Assembly: GCF_040939455.1 (NCBI RefSeq)
Contig: NC_134104.1
Location: 144,496,501-144,560,500 of the forward strand
Length of the DNA stretch: 64,000 nt
DNA from: Microcebus murinus
Taxonomy: Eukaryota > Chordata > Mammalia > Primates > Cheirogaleidae
Reading direction: 5' to 3'
In this document: positions 13,401 through 25,607 of the stretch, one piece after another
Layout: the number at the start of each line of letters is the position of its first letter
Numbering within the stretch: the first letter of the stretch is position 1
Notes under the pieces: generated by a model
What the model saw: only the letters and a program-made list of their open reading frames with translations
Database searches by the model: none
Told to the model about the DNA's origin: nothing
Position numbers and translations under genes: made by a program

Positions 13401-13901
13401 TCTAATGTTTTCCCCTGACGGTGAAACACTCACCCTAGAATTTCTTTGTGGGTCACTCACCTCCCACCATGGTGTGTCTCACTCTGGACCCATGATGTGA
13501 TTATCTGGATGCAGCCACACTCGCTAAGCACTCTCCAACTTAACCCAGCCTTTCATTTCCCTCAGTACTTTGTAGAGAATCAAATGTTTCAGCCACTCGA
13601 GTATCTTTAAGGTCTGGACCTCATTAAGTGGGGTTTATTTTGCTCAGTACAGTCATCCCTTCTTATTCGTGGGTTCTGCATCCATAGAGTCAACCAACCG
13701 TGTTGAAAATATTCAGGAAAAACGAATTATTGTATATGTACCGAACATTTACAGACTTTTGGTCTTGTCCATATTCCTTAAACAATACAGTATAACAACT
13801 ATTCATATGGCATTTGACATTGTATTAGGTTTATTAAATATGAAATGTCCAATCTTGAACCAAGAGTTTAGCTTATTATATTTCAAACAAGAAACAGTAA
13901 A

Positions 13902-15254
13902 TTAATCAAAATGTGCACTTAAACTATCACACAGTTTTGCCATCTTAACAGTAGCTTGTGGCCAGGAGCAGTGGCTCACTCCTATAATCCTAGCACTCTG
14001 GGGAGGCCGAGGCGGGTGGATTGCTTAAGGTCAGGAGTTTGAAACCAGCCTGAGCAACAGCGAGACCCTGTCTCTACTATAAATAGAAAGAAATTTATTG
14101 GCCAACTAATATATAGAGAAAAAAAATTAGCCGGGCATGGTGGTGCATGCCTGTAGTCCCAGCTACTCGGGAGGCTGAGGCAGCAGGATTGCTTGAGCCC
14201 AGGAGTTTGAGGTTGCTGTGAGCTAGGCTAACACCACAGCATTCTCTAGCCTGGGCAACAAAATGAGACCCTGTCTCAAAAAAAAACCCCAAAACCAGTA
14301 GCTTGCTTATGCCAGCAGTGAAGAAGCCTGGAGAGCAAGTGGCGATGAAATCACCAGAGGTGTCTTCCACAGCTTGTTGAAAATTCAATATTTTTCTTTG
14401 CAAGAAGTGCTCCCAAACCTGGAAGAAGTAGTAGTCAGTTGATACAAGGTCTGGTGACAGAGAGTTTTCAAGACCAGACTCTGTAGTTTGAGCAGCATTG
14501 TTTGGGCGACACGTGCTCCAGTGTTGTCTTGCAAGAGGATAGGCCTGTCTCTGTTGACCAATCTCAGCAGCTTAATCGCAAGCATTTTCATCATTTCATC
14601 CAATTGGTTGCTGTAGACATCCGCTATAATCAATTGACCAGGTTTCATGAAGCTATAGTGGATAATATCAGCGCTGGACCACCAAACAGACACCATTAGC
14701 TTTTTTGGATGATTATTCGGTTTTGGACTGTGTTTCGGCACTTCATCTTTATCCAGCCATTGTGCTGAATGCTTATGATTTTCAAAAAGAATCCATTTTT
14801 CATCACATGTAGCAATACAGTGTAGAAATACTTCACCTTTATGTAGTGACAGCAAAGAAAGGCAAGCTTTGAGGTGATATCTTTTCTGATGCTCAAGTAA
14901 TTCACGTGGAACCTGTCTATCCAGCTTCTTTACCTTGCCCATTTATTTCAAATGGTCCAATTTTGTTGGAATAGTAACGTCAAACCTTGCTGCTAATTCT
15001 TGCATAGGTTGAGATGGATTCGCTTCCACTACAGCTTTCAGCTCACCATTATCCACCTTGGTTTCAGGTCGCTCATGTGACTCATTTTCAAGATTAAAAT
15101 CACCAGAACAGAACTTCTCAAACCATCAACGTACTGTGTGTTCATTAGCCACATCCTTCCCAAACACTTCATTGATATTTCGAGCTATCTGCGCTGCACT
15201 GGTTCCACAACAGAACTCATATTCAAAAATAACACAAATTTTTGATTTACCCAT
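13902..15254 (-). pseudogene. mariner transposase pseudogene, near full length, interrupted by an Alu
   Basis: The start Met codon reads at 15254-15252 and the N-terminus begins MGKSKICVIFEYEFCCGTS. The helix-turn-helix region is recognisable (TVR-stop-WFEKFCSGDFNLEN). The catalytic core follows: CDEKWILFENHK holds the first Asp and ILLQDNTGARVAQ the second. The FSPDLSPTDYHFF-type third-Asp motif is degraded. The C-terminus resumes beyond the Alu as LLRWQNCV and ends at a stop (13904-13902). It is disabled by a TGA before WFEK, a TAA just before the internal MGKVKKLD, frameshifts near the third Asp, and the Alu at 13960-14294. About 335 codons remain without the Alu, against about 345 for the family. 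The family name is from memory. Confidence 0.85.
13960..14294 (+). repeat. Lemur/loris-type dimeric Alu with 10-bp target-site duplication, inside the mariner
   Basis: It runs from 'ggccaggagcagtggctcac' through the strepsirrhine-type segment 'aaatttattggccaactaat' to an A-rich tail. The duplication 'cagtagcttg' flanks it exactly (13949-13958 and 14296-14305) and splits the transposase coding text, so it is the youngest layer of the nest. Confidence 0.95.
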
Positions 15255-15609
15255 GGTTTCACAAAAATTGCTCTAAAAAAGATTAGAAAGATAATCACTA
15301 GTCAAACCGGGTGCTTGAAAGGCTGAGGATGTAATTTCACAATAAAAGTCAAACAAGAAATGTCAAAGTGAGATGTCAGATATCAGCTGTCAAACTTAGT
15401 CTTTAAGGAAATCGGACATTTCCTACTTAATAACCTAATATTAGGCATTATAAGTAATCTAGAGATGATTTCAAATATACGGGAGGGTGTGTGCAAGTTA
15501 TATGCAAATACAATGCCATTTCATATAAAGGACTTGAGCGCCTGCAGATTTTGGTATCCGAGGGGGTCTAGGACCCAATGCCCCATGGATACCAAGGCAC
15601 GGCTTTGCT

Positions 15610-16950
15610 TCCCCCAAGTGGTTTCCCGTCACGTTATGGTAAGAGAGAAGTGACATGTGATTTTTTTTTCCTGAGAATTAAGGCATGCTGTTAAGCTTTA
15701 AATGGAGCATCTCTGAGTTTCTTTACTGACAAGTAGCAGACAAGGGGCCATGTGACAAGGGCTTTTGCTTCACCAAACACACAGACAGTCCCTGCCACTC
15801 AGTGTGCCAGACACTGTGAGATGCATATCCATTCACTTACCTCTTCCCTTTTCCGAGGAGAGGCTCAGAGAGGTAAAATTCCTCTCCCAAGTCGCCACAG
15901 CCAAAAGGGTTCAAACCCGGGGCATGTAACCCAGAGTCCTACTCTTCCCTCCACACTCCGTATTTGGTCTTGTTGGGCTGGGGAAGGGCGGTGAGGGCGC
16001 CCCCTGCTGGACGAAAGTAGCAGCCGCATACCCCATTCCGGGTGTGTGGAGTCCAGTCCTGGCTGCGCGACTTTTCCGTAGTTCTTATGCTGGAACTGAG
16101 AAGCAGCCTACCCATTTCAACGAGGAAATAGATGAAGGATGCAGAGGGGCTAGCATTTCTATTGGAGGTTGGCTCAGTTGTAAGACCTTGTCAAGGTTCC
16201 TCTGCTGCCCCACTCCCACCACCGCGCCTCACCTCAGATCACACCCCCCCTCAGGTCACACCCCCCACAATCCTTCCACAGAGACACGGAGAACCAAGAT
16301 CATTCTTTGAGACATTTGCAGTTACTTTGCAAGTATCTGAGCTTTAAATTGGGAAAGAATGGGGAGAAACTGGTGACTGAGCATAGGTAATAGGCTTAGA
16401 GAGACACTAAGTAGTAAGGAGCTGAATCTCCCATTTAGTGAGGCAAATTCTTCTATTTTCTACACTTTGCAACACTTTGTGTTAAACTCAGCTACAGAGA
16501 CAGATTGTTCCATTCACCAAGTGAACTCTGAAGGCAGATTGTTTAGAAGTCCAGCCACACCTTTTGGCGTGTATAGCTGGTGGGTAGCAGAAGACAGACA
16601 CGTGACCTAGACATCTAGGAAAACCTTACTTATAGGAGCAAATCTTCAGCCAGAGGGTTCCCACACTGAGGGCTTTGTGTCGCCTTTGGGAATGGTGCAG
16701 AAATCACCTGCTCAGTCCTTAATTACGATTCACCTTTACTGAATGTCCCCTCTCTTTTCTTTACTCGCCATCAAACAGAAACCCCAAAAATTTAGTTTTT
16801 GGCAGATGTCCTTGGTAGGGTTCAGTATTTCTCACTTCCCCCTTTTAAGCCCCGAAAGGAGAGTGAGTTTCAGAAAGTTGAGGGAAATCGTGCAGAAGTC
16901 TTCTTCTTCCCATCCATGAAAGTGCTGAGGCCTGTCGGTGAAGCCTAAGG
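15610..16950. other. Intronic sequence with one MIR
   Basis: An antisense MIR lies at about 15780-15950 ('gaggagaggctcagagaggt', 'agggttcaaacccggggcat'). A C-rich patch with two copies of 'caggtcaca/cagatcaca' follows near 16240. The rest is unassigned. Confidence 0.5.
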
Positions 16951-16954
16951 AAAG

Positions 16955-17490
16955 ACGTCCATCCAGGTCATTAATTTATTCAGCTCATTTCTGAGTCTTT
17001 TGTTGGGCTATTTGGACGTTGATGAAATAGGCATGATTACTCTTCATGGAGCTTAACTACCTAGGAGGAGTGATGGAAAGTGAACGTGTAAGGAATAAAT
17101 AAATGGAGATTGATCGTTATAGGTGCTATGGGGGAAGTGGCCCGGGCAGCATGTTTGAGAAGGGGCCGTAATGCTGAGTGTTGGGGCTGGGGGAAGCACT
17201 GCAGGCAGAGGGAACAGCAAAGGTGGTGGCTTGGAGGCAGAAATTGGTGTTTGAGGGTGTCAGGGAGGCTGCTGGGGCTAGAGTCTGGTGGAGGAGGAGG
17301 AGTGGGCAGGTCTGTGGAGCCGGTTCCGAGGGCCCTGGGGGGCCATGCTCAGGGGTAGTTTAATTAGACAAGCCAAGGGAAGCTGTTAGAGGTTTCCAGC
17401 ATGGGGTGTCTGGTTTTGCTTGTGTTTTAAGAAGGTTACCCTGGCTCTTATTTGGAGAATGGACAGGAAAGGAGCACGAGAGTGAGCAGG
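16955..17490 (-). repeat. L2 LINE 3' fragment, antisense, about 0.5 kb
   Basis: The order 'taatttattcagctcatttc', 'gcactgcaggcagagggaac', 'agccaagggaagctgttaga' and 'agaaggttaccctggctctt' is that of a long antisense L2 3' part. Ends are approximate. Confidence 0.65.
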
Positions 17491-17504
17491 GAGCCTGGGG
17501 GCCA

Positions 17505-17650
17505 AGAAACCCCATCTCCTCCCACTGGAGCGGATTCTAATCCTGCCTCTGCTCCCTCATTACCATGCAGCTTTGGGCAGGGTTCCTAATCTCTCTGGCG
17601 CTCAACTGTTCACCCCTCATAAAATAAGGACAAGTATTTTCTCATGTGGT
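17505..17650 (+). repeat. MIR SINE fragment
   Basis: 'ggattctaatcctgcctctg', 'gcagctttgggcagggttcc' and 'cacccctcataaaataagga' match MIR. Confidence 0.75.
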
Positions 17651-17654
17651 TTCT

Positions 17655-20600
17655 AGAAGGAATAAGTATTCATAAAGTCCTCTATAAACTCGGACCATAT
17701 GCTTATCTGAGCCATAATATGATTCATATTGAAGGGAGGTGGGCTCCTGCAATGCTGGAAAAATCGCTCAGCAGCCCCTGTGTGAGCAACGTTTTATTAC
17801 AGTCCGAGGCTAAAAGATGCTTTTGTTTCTTTACTGCCATCAATGTCTCTCTAAGGGAGGGCGGCTGGTTAAAACATCACATGGTGTGGTCACTTATATG
17901 TAGTCATTTACTGGGGTAATAACTTGGAATGGTTGAGCCCTTTTTTTTCTTTTTTGAAGCTTCATGTCTCTGTTCACCGTCTGTAGGTGACACACGAGTA
18001 TGATATGCCATGCATATGTGACATGCTGCCAATGTGTGGAATATCTAGAGGGGGAGGCATTAAACCACCTGCAGGCAGAAGGCCACATGCTTTCAGCACC
18101 CAGGCAGTGCTAATGGGCCATCACTGTCCCCTAGCCAAACAGATTGCTGTATTTTTGTCCCATGTACCTTAACATTCTTAGAGCAAAGTTCTGTAATACT
18201 TGTTCTGGCTTTGAACAAAGCGAGTGTATCTTTCATCATATCGTGGGTCATTCGGCATCCTTACGTTATGAGGACATACCCTGTTTCAAATGCAATTTTC
18301 TGTTGTGGCACCGAGCAGATGCTGAGATTTGCTGCCCTTCCATCCAGGGAGGGTCCCAGAGGTCCCCAGGGAGGTCATCTGAAAAATGTTCACTGGAATG
18401 ATGCTGCATTGGTGGAGACTGTCCTGTTCAGTATAGTAGCCACTGCTCACGTGTGGCTACGGAGCCCTCGAAAGGTGGCTAGTAGGACAGGAGAACTGAA
18501 TTTTAAACTATATTAAATTTTTAATTAATTTAAGTTTAAATAACTGCATGTGGCTCATCAATGCTATATTGGACACTGTAGCTCTAGAGGAATTTTTTCC
18601 TTATGGAAAACCCCTCCTCTTAGCCCCAAGGGTCATGGAAATACACGAGCTCCTAGACTCCTCGGACACCCACCAAAGACCGTCACCAGGATCTCCCATG
18701 TTTTCAGGAGGTCGGTAGTGCATACTTTCTGCTGGATGGTTGTGGGGATCACTCTTGCAGTCTCAATACTGAACCCCTGAGATACCGGTTCTCAGTGTGA
18801 GAATAGAGGGGTGTTGCACAGGGGTCACGAGAAGGCTGTCCACAGAGGAGAGCAGACCTCCTCCCCGAGCACTGCTCCCAGTGCTGGCTTCCTCCCGTCT
18901 GATCTCTGTGGGTCCTTGGCTGGGGCTGCGGAGGACAGCAAGTCCCCAGGGAGGGTAATTATCGTTTCCTACTCTTGGTGTTTAATATCGTTCTGCTGGC
19001 TCAGACATTTGAAAGTCATTTCTTGGCACACGCCTGCATCTTGGCTGGTGTGAGAGATTTCTGGGGGACGGTGAGCATGTACTGGGGCCATACAAGGGCA
19101 GTTTTCTGTTGTGGCACTGAGCAGATGTTTGTGTGCAGCAGAGAACTCAGTGTTTGTCCCTTGCCTTAGGAACACGAGTGTTTTCGAAAGGCCCTTGGTG
19201 AGTGGCAGCTGATAGTGCTCTCCAAAGCCAGGAGACAGATTGGATTCGTGCTCAGAAATTGGGTGGCTCAGTTCCACTGGGGGAGAAGTTGAAGATGACT
19301 CTATTGCCCATGAGAAAGGTGTAAGGACAAAAAAGATGGGCTCAACATTTTTTTTTTCAACCCATAGGTGAGGAAAGGAAAATTGATGATAGACCCAAGC
19401 TTGATGGGAGGATGAGTGTTCATTGTGAATGGCATCTACATTTTCTTCATTTTTGGGATTAAATGTCTGGGCAAGGCCTGCCTCCCAGATTAAGGCATCA
19501 GAGTATAAGGGATTAATTTACATTCTACACAGCGAAAGGCACTTGAAAGATAACAGATGAATGTCTGTTGGCCAGCAAATTAGTTTTTTGCACAGTCTAG
19601 ATTTAGAATATAACTTTTCCAGGAAAGAAAGGGGTTAAAATGTTTGTTGCCGCCTATCATAGTAATGAGGTGTGCAAAACCCATCGAATCCTGTAGAGAC
19701 AACATCGCTGCCCAGAATCATCCCGGGCCTGGGAGTGATGTTGGGGGTGGGGGGTTGAGGGCCCTGGCAGATGTGGTCCTGTGGAAGGACTGAAGGTTCT
19801 TTTTTAAAAAAATTCAAGTTTACCGGTAACCGTCTTTAATTTGAGGGTAGCCCTGTTTTCACGATTAGTGGTCATTCCTCGAAGCTATTTTTATTCCTGC
19901 CCAGGATGGCCTGATGTGGGAAAGCCAAGCAGGGATGTTTAATTACAGGTGATTATCTGAATTGCAGCCAGAGCTTTTGCTACACGGTAGATCTTTGTTC
20001 ATACCCGGTTGTGAGCTGATCTGTACATGAATGGGTGTTCTGGGTATGTATAGGGGTGTCTGTGTGTTCTTTATGGCTGTATTTCCAGAATAGTCTTTTA
20101 AAGATTATGGTCAAATTTACCTTGGTTGGAGAAGGTAGTGACTTAGAGAAGCCTCAATCATTTATGTTTCCTTTTCTAATATAAAAAGTCTTATTAAATT
20201 ACCCACTTTAAAAGGTTAAGATCAAAGAGATCATAAATATAGCATGAATACTATTTTAGGAACATAATATTTAGCTATTTCTACTAATAGAAAGTGCCTA
20301 TATGGAATACCGGTGCAAACAGAGATTTAGTGGAAGATGACTCAACCAACTAAGACTTACAAAAATAAACATATAGACAAAACCTTTTTCATCATCTTTG
20401 GTTCTAGATCTATCAAGAATGCTGGTTCATGGACTCCAGAGAGTTCATCAGGACTGCATGGATCATTTTAAACAATTTTGTCCTGGGGACCCCAGTAGTG
20501 CCTCAGTATTTGTGAATCATTTTAGATGAGTTTGTCCTTGGTACAAACCGTGCTGTGTTTAAAGTTCCTGGAGACACTTCCCTATGCCAATAAAAGCCTT

Positions 20601-21175
20601 TTACTGGACTTTTCGGTGACATGAAGTTGAAGATGTAAATAATGTTTTATATAGTAAGCAGGACCAACTCTTTTATAGTGTGTTTTATAAGTCTAGAGGA
20701 TTTTGTTTGTTTCTTTGAGGTTTTCTGGGAAACTTCAGATTAGGATAGTCCTTGAAGCGGAGGCTGTAAGTCCTGGTGTTATCTGTTGGGGGGGGAGGGG
20801 GGTAGGTGCTGGCAGATAGATGGACCCTGGAAGTCCGGCTCCCTGGCACCAGAGGCTGGTGTTTTGTTTCCAGAAAGGCCCCTGCTCTTCATGTCATGGG
20901 CACCAAGGTGGAGGTCAACACCCCAAAAACGTGACTCCCTGAGACTTTGGCATCCCCAAAGTAAGTGGTGCCATGTTCTTTTCATCCACGAGCCCCAAGT
21001 TCTTCACTAGAATCACGTGCTTAGTCCTTTCCCTGCCCTTGCTGTGACATGGGCTGTGCTCTGGGCTCGTTTGCCTCGGTTCCACGGGGAACACCTACAC
21101 AGCCAACCCTCCCTCACACGGTCCCTTCTCGTCCTCCACCCCCTCACACATGTCTTCCTATACAGTCTCCGCCGT
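17655..21175. other. Intronic sequence, mostly unassigned
   Basis: Contains the MER-like element at 18.4 kb, a 26-bp sequence present twice (18296 and 19102), and a G-run at 20788-20802. A T-rich stretch lies at 17940-17957. No gene is recognised. Confidence 0.45.
18395..18585 (-). repeat. hAT-like MER element (family not assigned)
   Basis: 'ccactgctcacgtgtggcta' with 'aactgcatgtggctcatcaa' and 'tatattggacactgtagctc' has the arrangement of a widespread short DNA transposon ('cacatgtggctagtggctac' type). The exact family name is uncertain. Confidence 0.5.
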
Positions 21176-21179
21176 CCTG

Positions 21180-21395
21180 TACTAGGGAAGGGATTCTTCT
21201 TCCTATGCATTGTCACCGCACTTTGCATCTCTTTAGACTTGCATTGGAACTATTTGCAAGCAGTCCTTGTTTCATCTAAAGAAAAACTATAAGCTCCCCA
21301 TGAGACAAGATGAATGTCATTTACCTTTGAAGATCCTGCCACACCCTGTTCTGCTCAGAGTATATTCTAAATAAATATTTGTTAACTGAAATAAT
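21180..21395 (+). repeat. L2 LINE 3' end, sense orientation
   Basis: 'actataagctccccatgaga', then 'gctcagagtatattctaaat' with 'aaatatttgttaactga' matches the L2 3' end. It contains AATAAA-like signals on the ITGA9 strand. Confidence 0.65.
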
Positions 21396-21504
21396 AAGGG
21401 GTGTTTAACACCTGTGTGCACATTCTTGTGTCAGGCACAGTGTAAGGTGAACCAGAGAATGACATGGCCCCCACCCATGACACTCTTAAATAACTATGCA
21501 TCAC

Positions 21505-21915
21505 AAAAGATGAATGTTTCAGCTATAGAATGCTGTGGAACAAACCACCCCAACCTTAATGATGTAAAACAACAGCCATTTTTTTATGCTCACAGATTCC
21601 GTGGGCAAGGAGTTTGGAGAGGGCACATTGAGGATGGTTTGTCTCTGCTCCATGCTGCAGGAGGCCTCAGCTGGGGAAGACTTGAACAGCTGGGCATGGG
21701 GAATCTGTGTCTAAGGTTCTTCATTCACACGTCTGGCACCTGGGCAGGGATGGCTTAGGAAGCTGGACTTAGCCAGGCCTGGGACCTCCAGGATGGTCAT
21801 CTCTCCGAAGGGGAGTTAGACCTACCTCTTGATGGGAGAAGCAGCAATGTTACATTGCAGAAGAGCATGTATCATGAGAGATATTTTGCAGCCATCTTTG
21901 GAAAATACAGTCTTT
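21505..21915 (-). repeat. Dispersed LTR-like repeat 'family A', copy 3
   Basis: 'gctgtggaacaaaccacccc', 'ggtttgtctctgctccatgc', 'tgatgggagaagcagcaatg' and 'gccatctttggaaaatacag' span both ends of the family. This is the most complete copy and defines the right end 'ggaaaatacagtct'. Confidence 0.65.
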
Positions 21916-21919
21916 AACA

Positions 21920-23125
21920 ACAAGTGAATGTCCAGTAAGTGGCACCATCGTTCATTGTTGCTAGGTGATAGAGAGGCACTTGGGGAAAATGTGTTGGACG
22001 AGGAGATACTGGGATTCACCTTGACCTCTGGCTGGGGGAGAGGGAGGAGTGAGGGGTCCAAGGCAAGGTTCATAAGTAGGAAGGTGCAACCTTGTCTTGG
22101 GAACGAGGAGGGTCAGACTTAGAATGGCTAGCTGGGTTCAAAGTCTTGTTGTGTCTCCTAAATTAGATTTCAAATTTTTGAGGGCTGGGCTGTTTACTAT
22201 TATATTTACTCAAGAGGAAGATGAATTTTTTTTCATTCTCTAAATTGTTTGGTTAAAACTCATAGTTCATCTTAAATTTGTTCAACGTTTCCATCGAATG
22301 GCAAGGTGGGAGAGGAGATGAGAAGGAGATGTGATAAATGATTTCTGTTTTTTTTTTTTTATTACCTACTTGCAAAGATTCTGGAAATACAATGATAGTT
22401 CAGAGTATTCTGCTATGATTCCTGACAGCTTGAACAGTCTCCTCAGATCATATAGGCAGACTCTAAATGACACAAGTATAGACTTAATGACACAAGTATA
22501 GACTTTGAGCCCAAGTTTCACTATTTGGAGAGAAATAATAGCTATGATGAGATTATACCAGCTAACATATAAAAAAAAGCATGTAGCACAGTCCTGTGCA
22601 TTGGTGATCAGTCAATGTTAGTTGAATTCAAAGATGACAAGTGCAAATGTTGAAGGGGAAAAAATGGAAGGAAACCTTATTCGGAGCATCCATTTGACAG
22701 CGTTTCAACCCTTTCCCACAAAGTAGAGCCCCATGCCTGTCTACTCTGTTACTGCTTCAGGATCTCACGTTATCCCAGTAAACACAAAAGCTCTAGTTAA
22801 GAGACATCGTAAGTGGCATTTATTAAGTGGTTTAATTTGTGGATAGGTATGATGCTGCTTCTTTTGAGCTTAAAGATGTTTAAAATAGCCAAGGTTACAA
22901 AGGAGGGACGATTTGAAAAGAAAAGCAGTAGAGATGTGAGATATAAATACAGAAAGGAAGTAAAGGTAGAGCAAAGAAGTGAAGCTTCAGGTAAATGTGT
23001 AATAAAATGTTTATATCTATATTGTACATTGGCTGTAGGTGTAGGGTCAGCTTATTGCATAAAGCTGCCTTTTGTAGGAAGGGTGGTCTCAAAATTCGCA
23101 AACGCCTTCCTACCGGGTGAAGGTC
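21920..23125. other. Intronic sequence, no recognised mobile element
   Basis: Contains a perfect 20-bp tandem duplication (22466-22505) and a T-run (22349-22361). An AT-rich, weakly coding-like open frame at 22813-23148 has no recognisable domain. Confidence 0.45.
22466..22505. repeat. Perfect 20-bp tandem duplication
   Basis: The unit 'aatgacacaagtatagactt' occurs twice in direct succession with no mismatch. Confidence 0.95.
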
Positions 23126-23129
23126 CATC

Positions 23130-23560
23130 TCAGTTCGTGTACATCTGAGCAAATGTTTATCGAGTTGTCCTCTCTGTCCCGTCCCCTGTGCTAAAGGCGG
23201 GGCACGCTGAGATGAGTGTGAGGTGGCCTCTGCCCCCAAAGAGTTCAGTCTAGTTGGGGGCTAGGGGGAGATATTTTAGTCAATAAACACCATTTACTGC
23301 TTTAGATGTCATCTTGGAAGGTTGAGAGAGAACAGTGGGGACAGAGGAGTAAGACATCCCCTGGGGGAGTCAGGGAAAGATGAGCTTCAAGAAAAAATGA
23401 TTCAACTATGAGGAACGCCTGTAGGGGCCAGAGACAGGCTGTCATTGGATCTGGCAACGTGGTGGCCATTGGTGACCTGGTGAAAGCCAGCAGGAATGGA
23501 GTGGCAAGGAGGAGAGTGGAATAGACCAGAGAACGAACAAGCCTTGATGAAATTATTGGA
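23130..23560 (-). repeat. L2 LINE 3' fragment, antisense
   Basis: 'gagcaaatgtttatcgagtt', 'gtgctaaaggcggggcacgc', 'agagttcagtctagttgggg' and 'ggggagtcagggaaagatga' follow the antisense L2 order. Confidence 0.65.
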
Positions 23561-23564
23561 ATTT

Positions 23565-24300
23565 TGATGACCTTGTTTTATCACAGCTTTGGGAGCAGCT
23601 GCTTCCTTCACTGGCTAAGCTGTAAGTTTTTCAGAGCAACTGTGCTGGTTCGGTTAGCCCCCGAGCCGAGCAAATAAGCCCACTGTGGTTTGAGTAACTT
23701 GGAAATCTTGTGGGGTCGGTATTTTTGACTCTCTTCTTCATTTCTCGGTCACGGTTCAGGATTTTCACACACCTCCAAGGTCCAGGGGAAGCTTCTCAGC
23801 TTTCGTAGATGCCCTCTCAGGGCTCATGAAGCAGCAGGCCTGCCTTGGGAAGGTCAGGATTCTTTTTTGTAAAAGCAGTGAACACTGCGTGGAGCCCAGA
23901 GAGCCCCCTCCCTCTGCCCTCCCCACTGCGGGCTCACACAGGGGAACAGATGCTGTCCTGTAACTCCCAGCGTCGAAGTGGCTTTGCTCTACCCTGGCCT
24001 GAAACATCCATCCAGGACCAAATTCTTAAAACCCCAGGGGCCCTGAGGTGATTTTGAGCCCAGGCCTAGAACTTGTCATAAAATGTAATGGACGGTATAT
24101 TTTTAACTGCTGAGACCAAGGAGTTCATATAACCTATGAAGATTGAAACAACATAAGGTTTCTTTCTGCAGTTTTGAAGCATATTTTGAAGCAGTTCAGA
24201 AACCACAGGATGGTCTCTCTCATGACATTTTACTATGAAGATGAAAGTTTTAACCATTTCTGTGCATGGACCCCTTTGGCAGTTGGGAGATGCATATGGT
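23565..24300. other. Intronic sequence, no recognised element
   Basis: Unassigned intron; short open frames on both strands lack recognisable domains. Confidence 0.45.
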
Positions 24301-24320
24301 TCCTTTCTCACAATGTTTTT

Positions 24321-24656
<336 letters not shown>

Positions 24657-24669
24657 TCTCACAATGTTT

Positions 24670-25600
24670 TTAAGTGCATATAATAAAATATACAGAATTA
24701 CAAAGAAATTCAATTATATTGAAATTTAGTTATCAAAATGTTTTTTAAAACTACATTTATGAAATAATTATAACATATACCTGCTTTTGCTAATGCATTA
24801 AATAATGAGATCTGAAATTTGGAAGTACTGATGAGCATAAACAGTATTTCAGTGTATCTATAACTAATATGATGTGAAATATCTCAGATTCCTATTGATG
24901 ACAAAGTCATGGGTCTTTCTCATACTTCTCTGGTTTGCTGCCTACATTTATAATGGAAGGAAATGCTAAATTTCAGTCAGAGGTTAATAAAAATAAAGAT
25001 GTTAAATTTTTTTTCTCCATCCAAATTCACATCACATTGAATTCTCTTCTAGGTTAAGAACCTCTGTGGTTTAAGATATAGTTTTGATTGACAGTAGTAA
25101 AACAAACCAAAAGAAGTCTATGGTTTATGTGACATGCAGTAATAGATCAGCTCTTCAGGGTGAGAAGCTCATTATTAATCCAGTGGATGGTCCAAGTCCC
25201 AGCCCTTTTCTTTCTGAGCTTTGCCCTTGGTAAATCTCAGTATCTCACACACGTTGGACAAAGGTGTTTTGTGAGCAGCTATAAAAAAAAAAAAAAGAGG
25301 TTTGCTCTGAGGAGACCTGGGGGTGATCTGTGTCTTTAACCCACCCCCCTGGGCTCTAAGACTTACTCTTGGAGACCTAGCTCTGTTCTTTTTGAGAATA
25401 AATAAAAGGACAGAGACTCCAAGTTGAACACAGTGGAGAGTAAGTGTCGAATTGATGGTATCTGCATGTAATCGCCACGTGTTCCCACTCTCGACGCAGA
25501 TCTTGGTCAGACGTGAGCTCTGGGCCACCCTAGCACTTTATCCAGCTTTCCCGCCTCTTTAAGGATTCGAAACCAACAAATTCAGTATGGAATGTATTAC
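24670..25600. other. Intronic sequence, AT-rich then mixed
   Basis: 24660-25130 is AT-rich and unassigned. An A-run lies at 25283-25296. Confidence 0.45.
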
Positions 25601-25607
25601 ATGGTAT

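Larger units (their letters stand above)
13841..15423 (-). mobile_element. Full-length mariner transposon copy (Hsmar-like), flanked by TA, with an Alu insertion
   Basis: The ends are imperfect inverted repeats: left 'tgaaatgtccaatcttg', and reversed right end 'ggaaatgtccgatttcc'. A TA lies directly outside each end (13839-13840 and 15424-15425), as expected for Tc1/mariner integration. Without the Alu (about 335 bp plus a 10-bp duplication) it is about 1.24 kb, the usual mariner size. The decayed transposase fills it. Confidence 0.8.
13650..15605 (-). mobile_element. MER2-like DNA transposon, outer host of a three-level nest
   Basis: The left end is TA + 'cagtcatcccttcttattcg'; the right end has 'attataagtaatctagagat', 'gcagattttggtatccgagg' and 'ccccatggataccaaggcac'. 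The two parts together follow the reversed MER2-type order, interrupted at 13841-15423 by a mariner. About 370 bp belong to the element itself. Confidence 0.75.

Noticed and set aside
14385..14942. 185-codon minus-strand frame as a possible intact transposase-derived gene
   Set aside because: The full mariner frame extends upstream through two stops and is broken downstream by frameshifts and an Alu; it is a pseudogene fragment, with no sign of host-gene fusion such as SETMAR.
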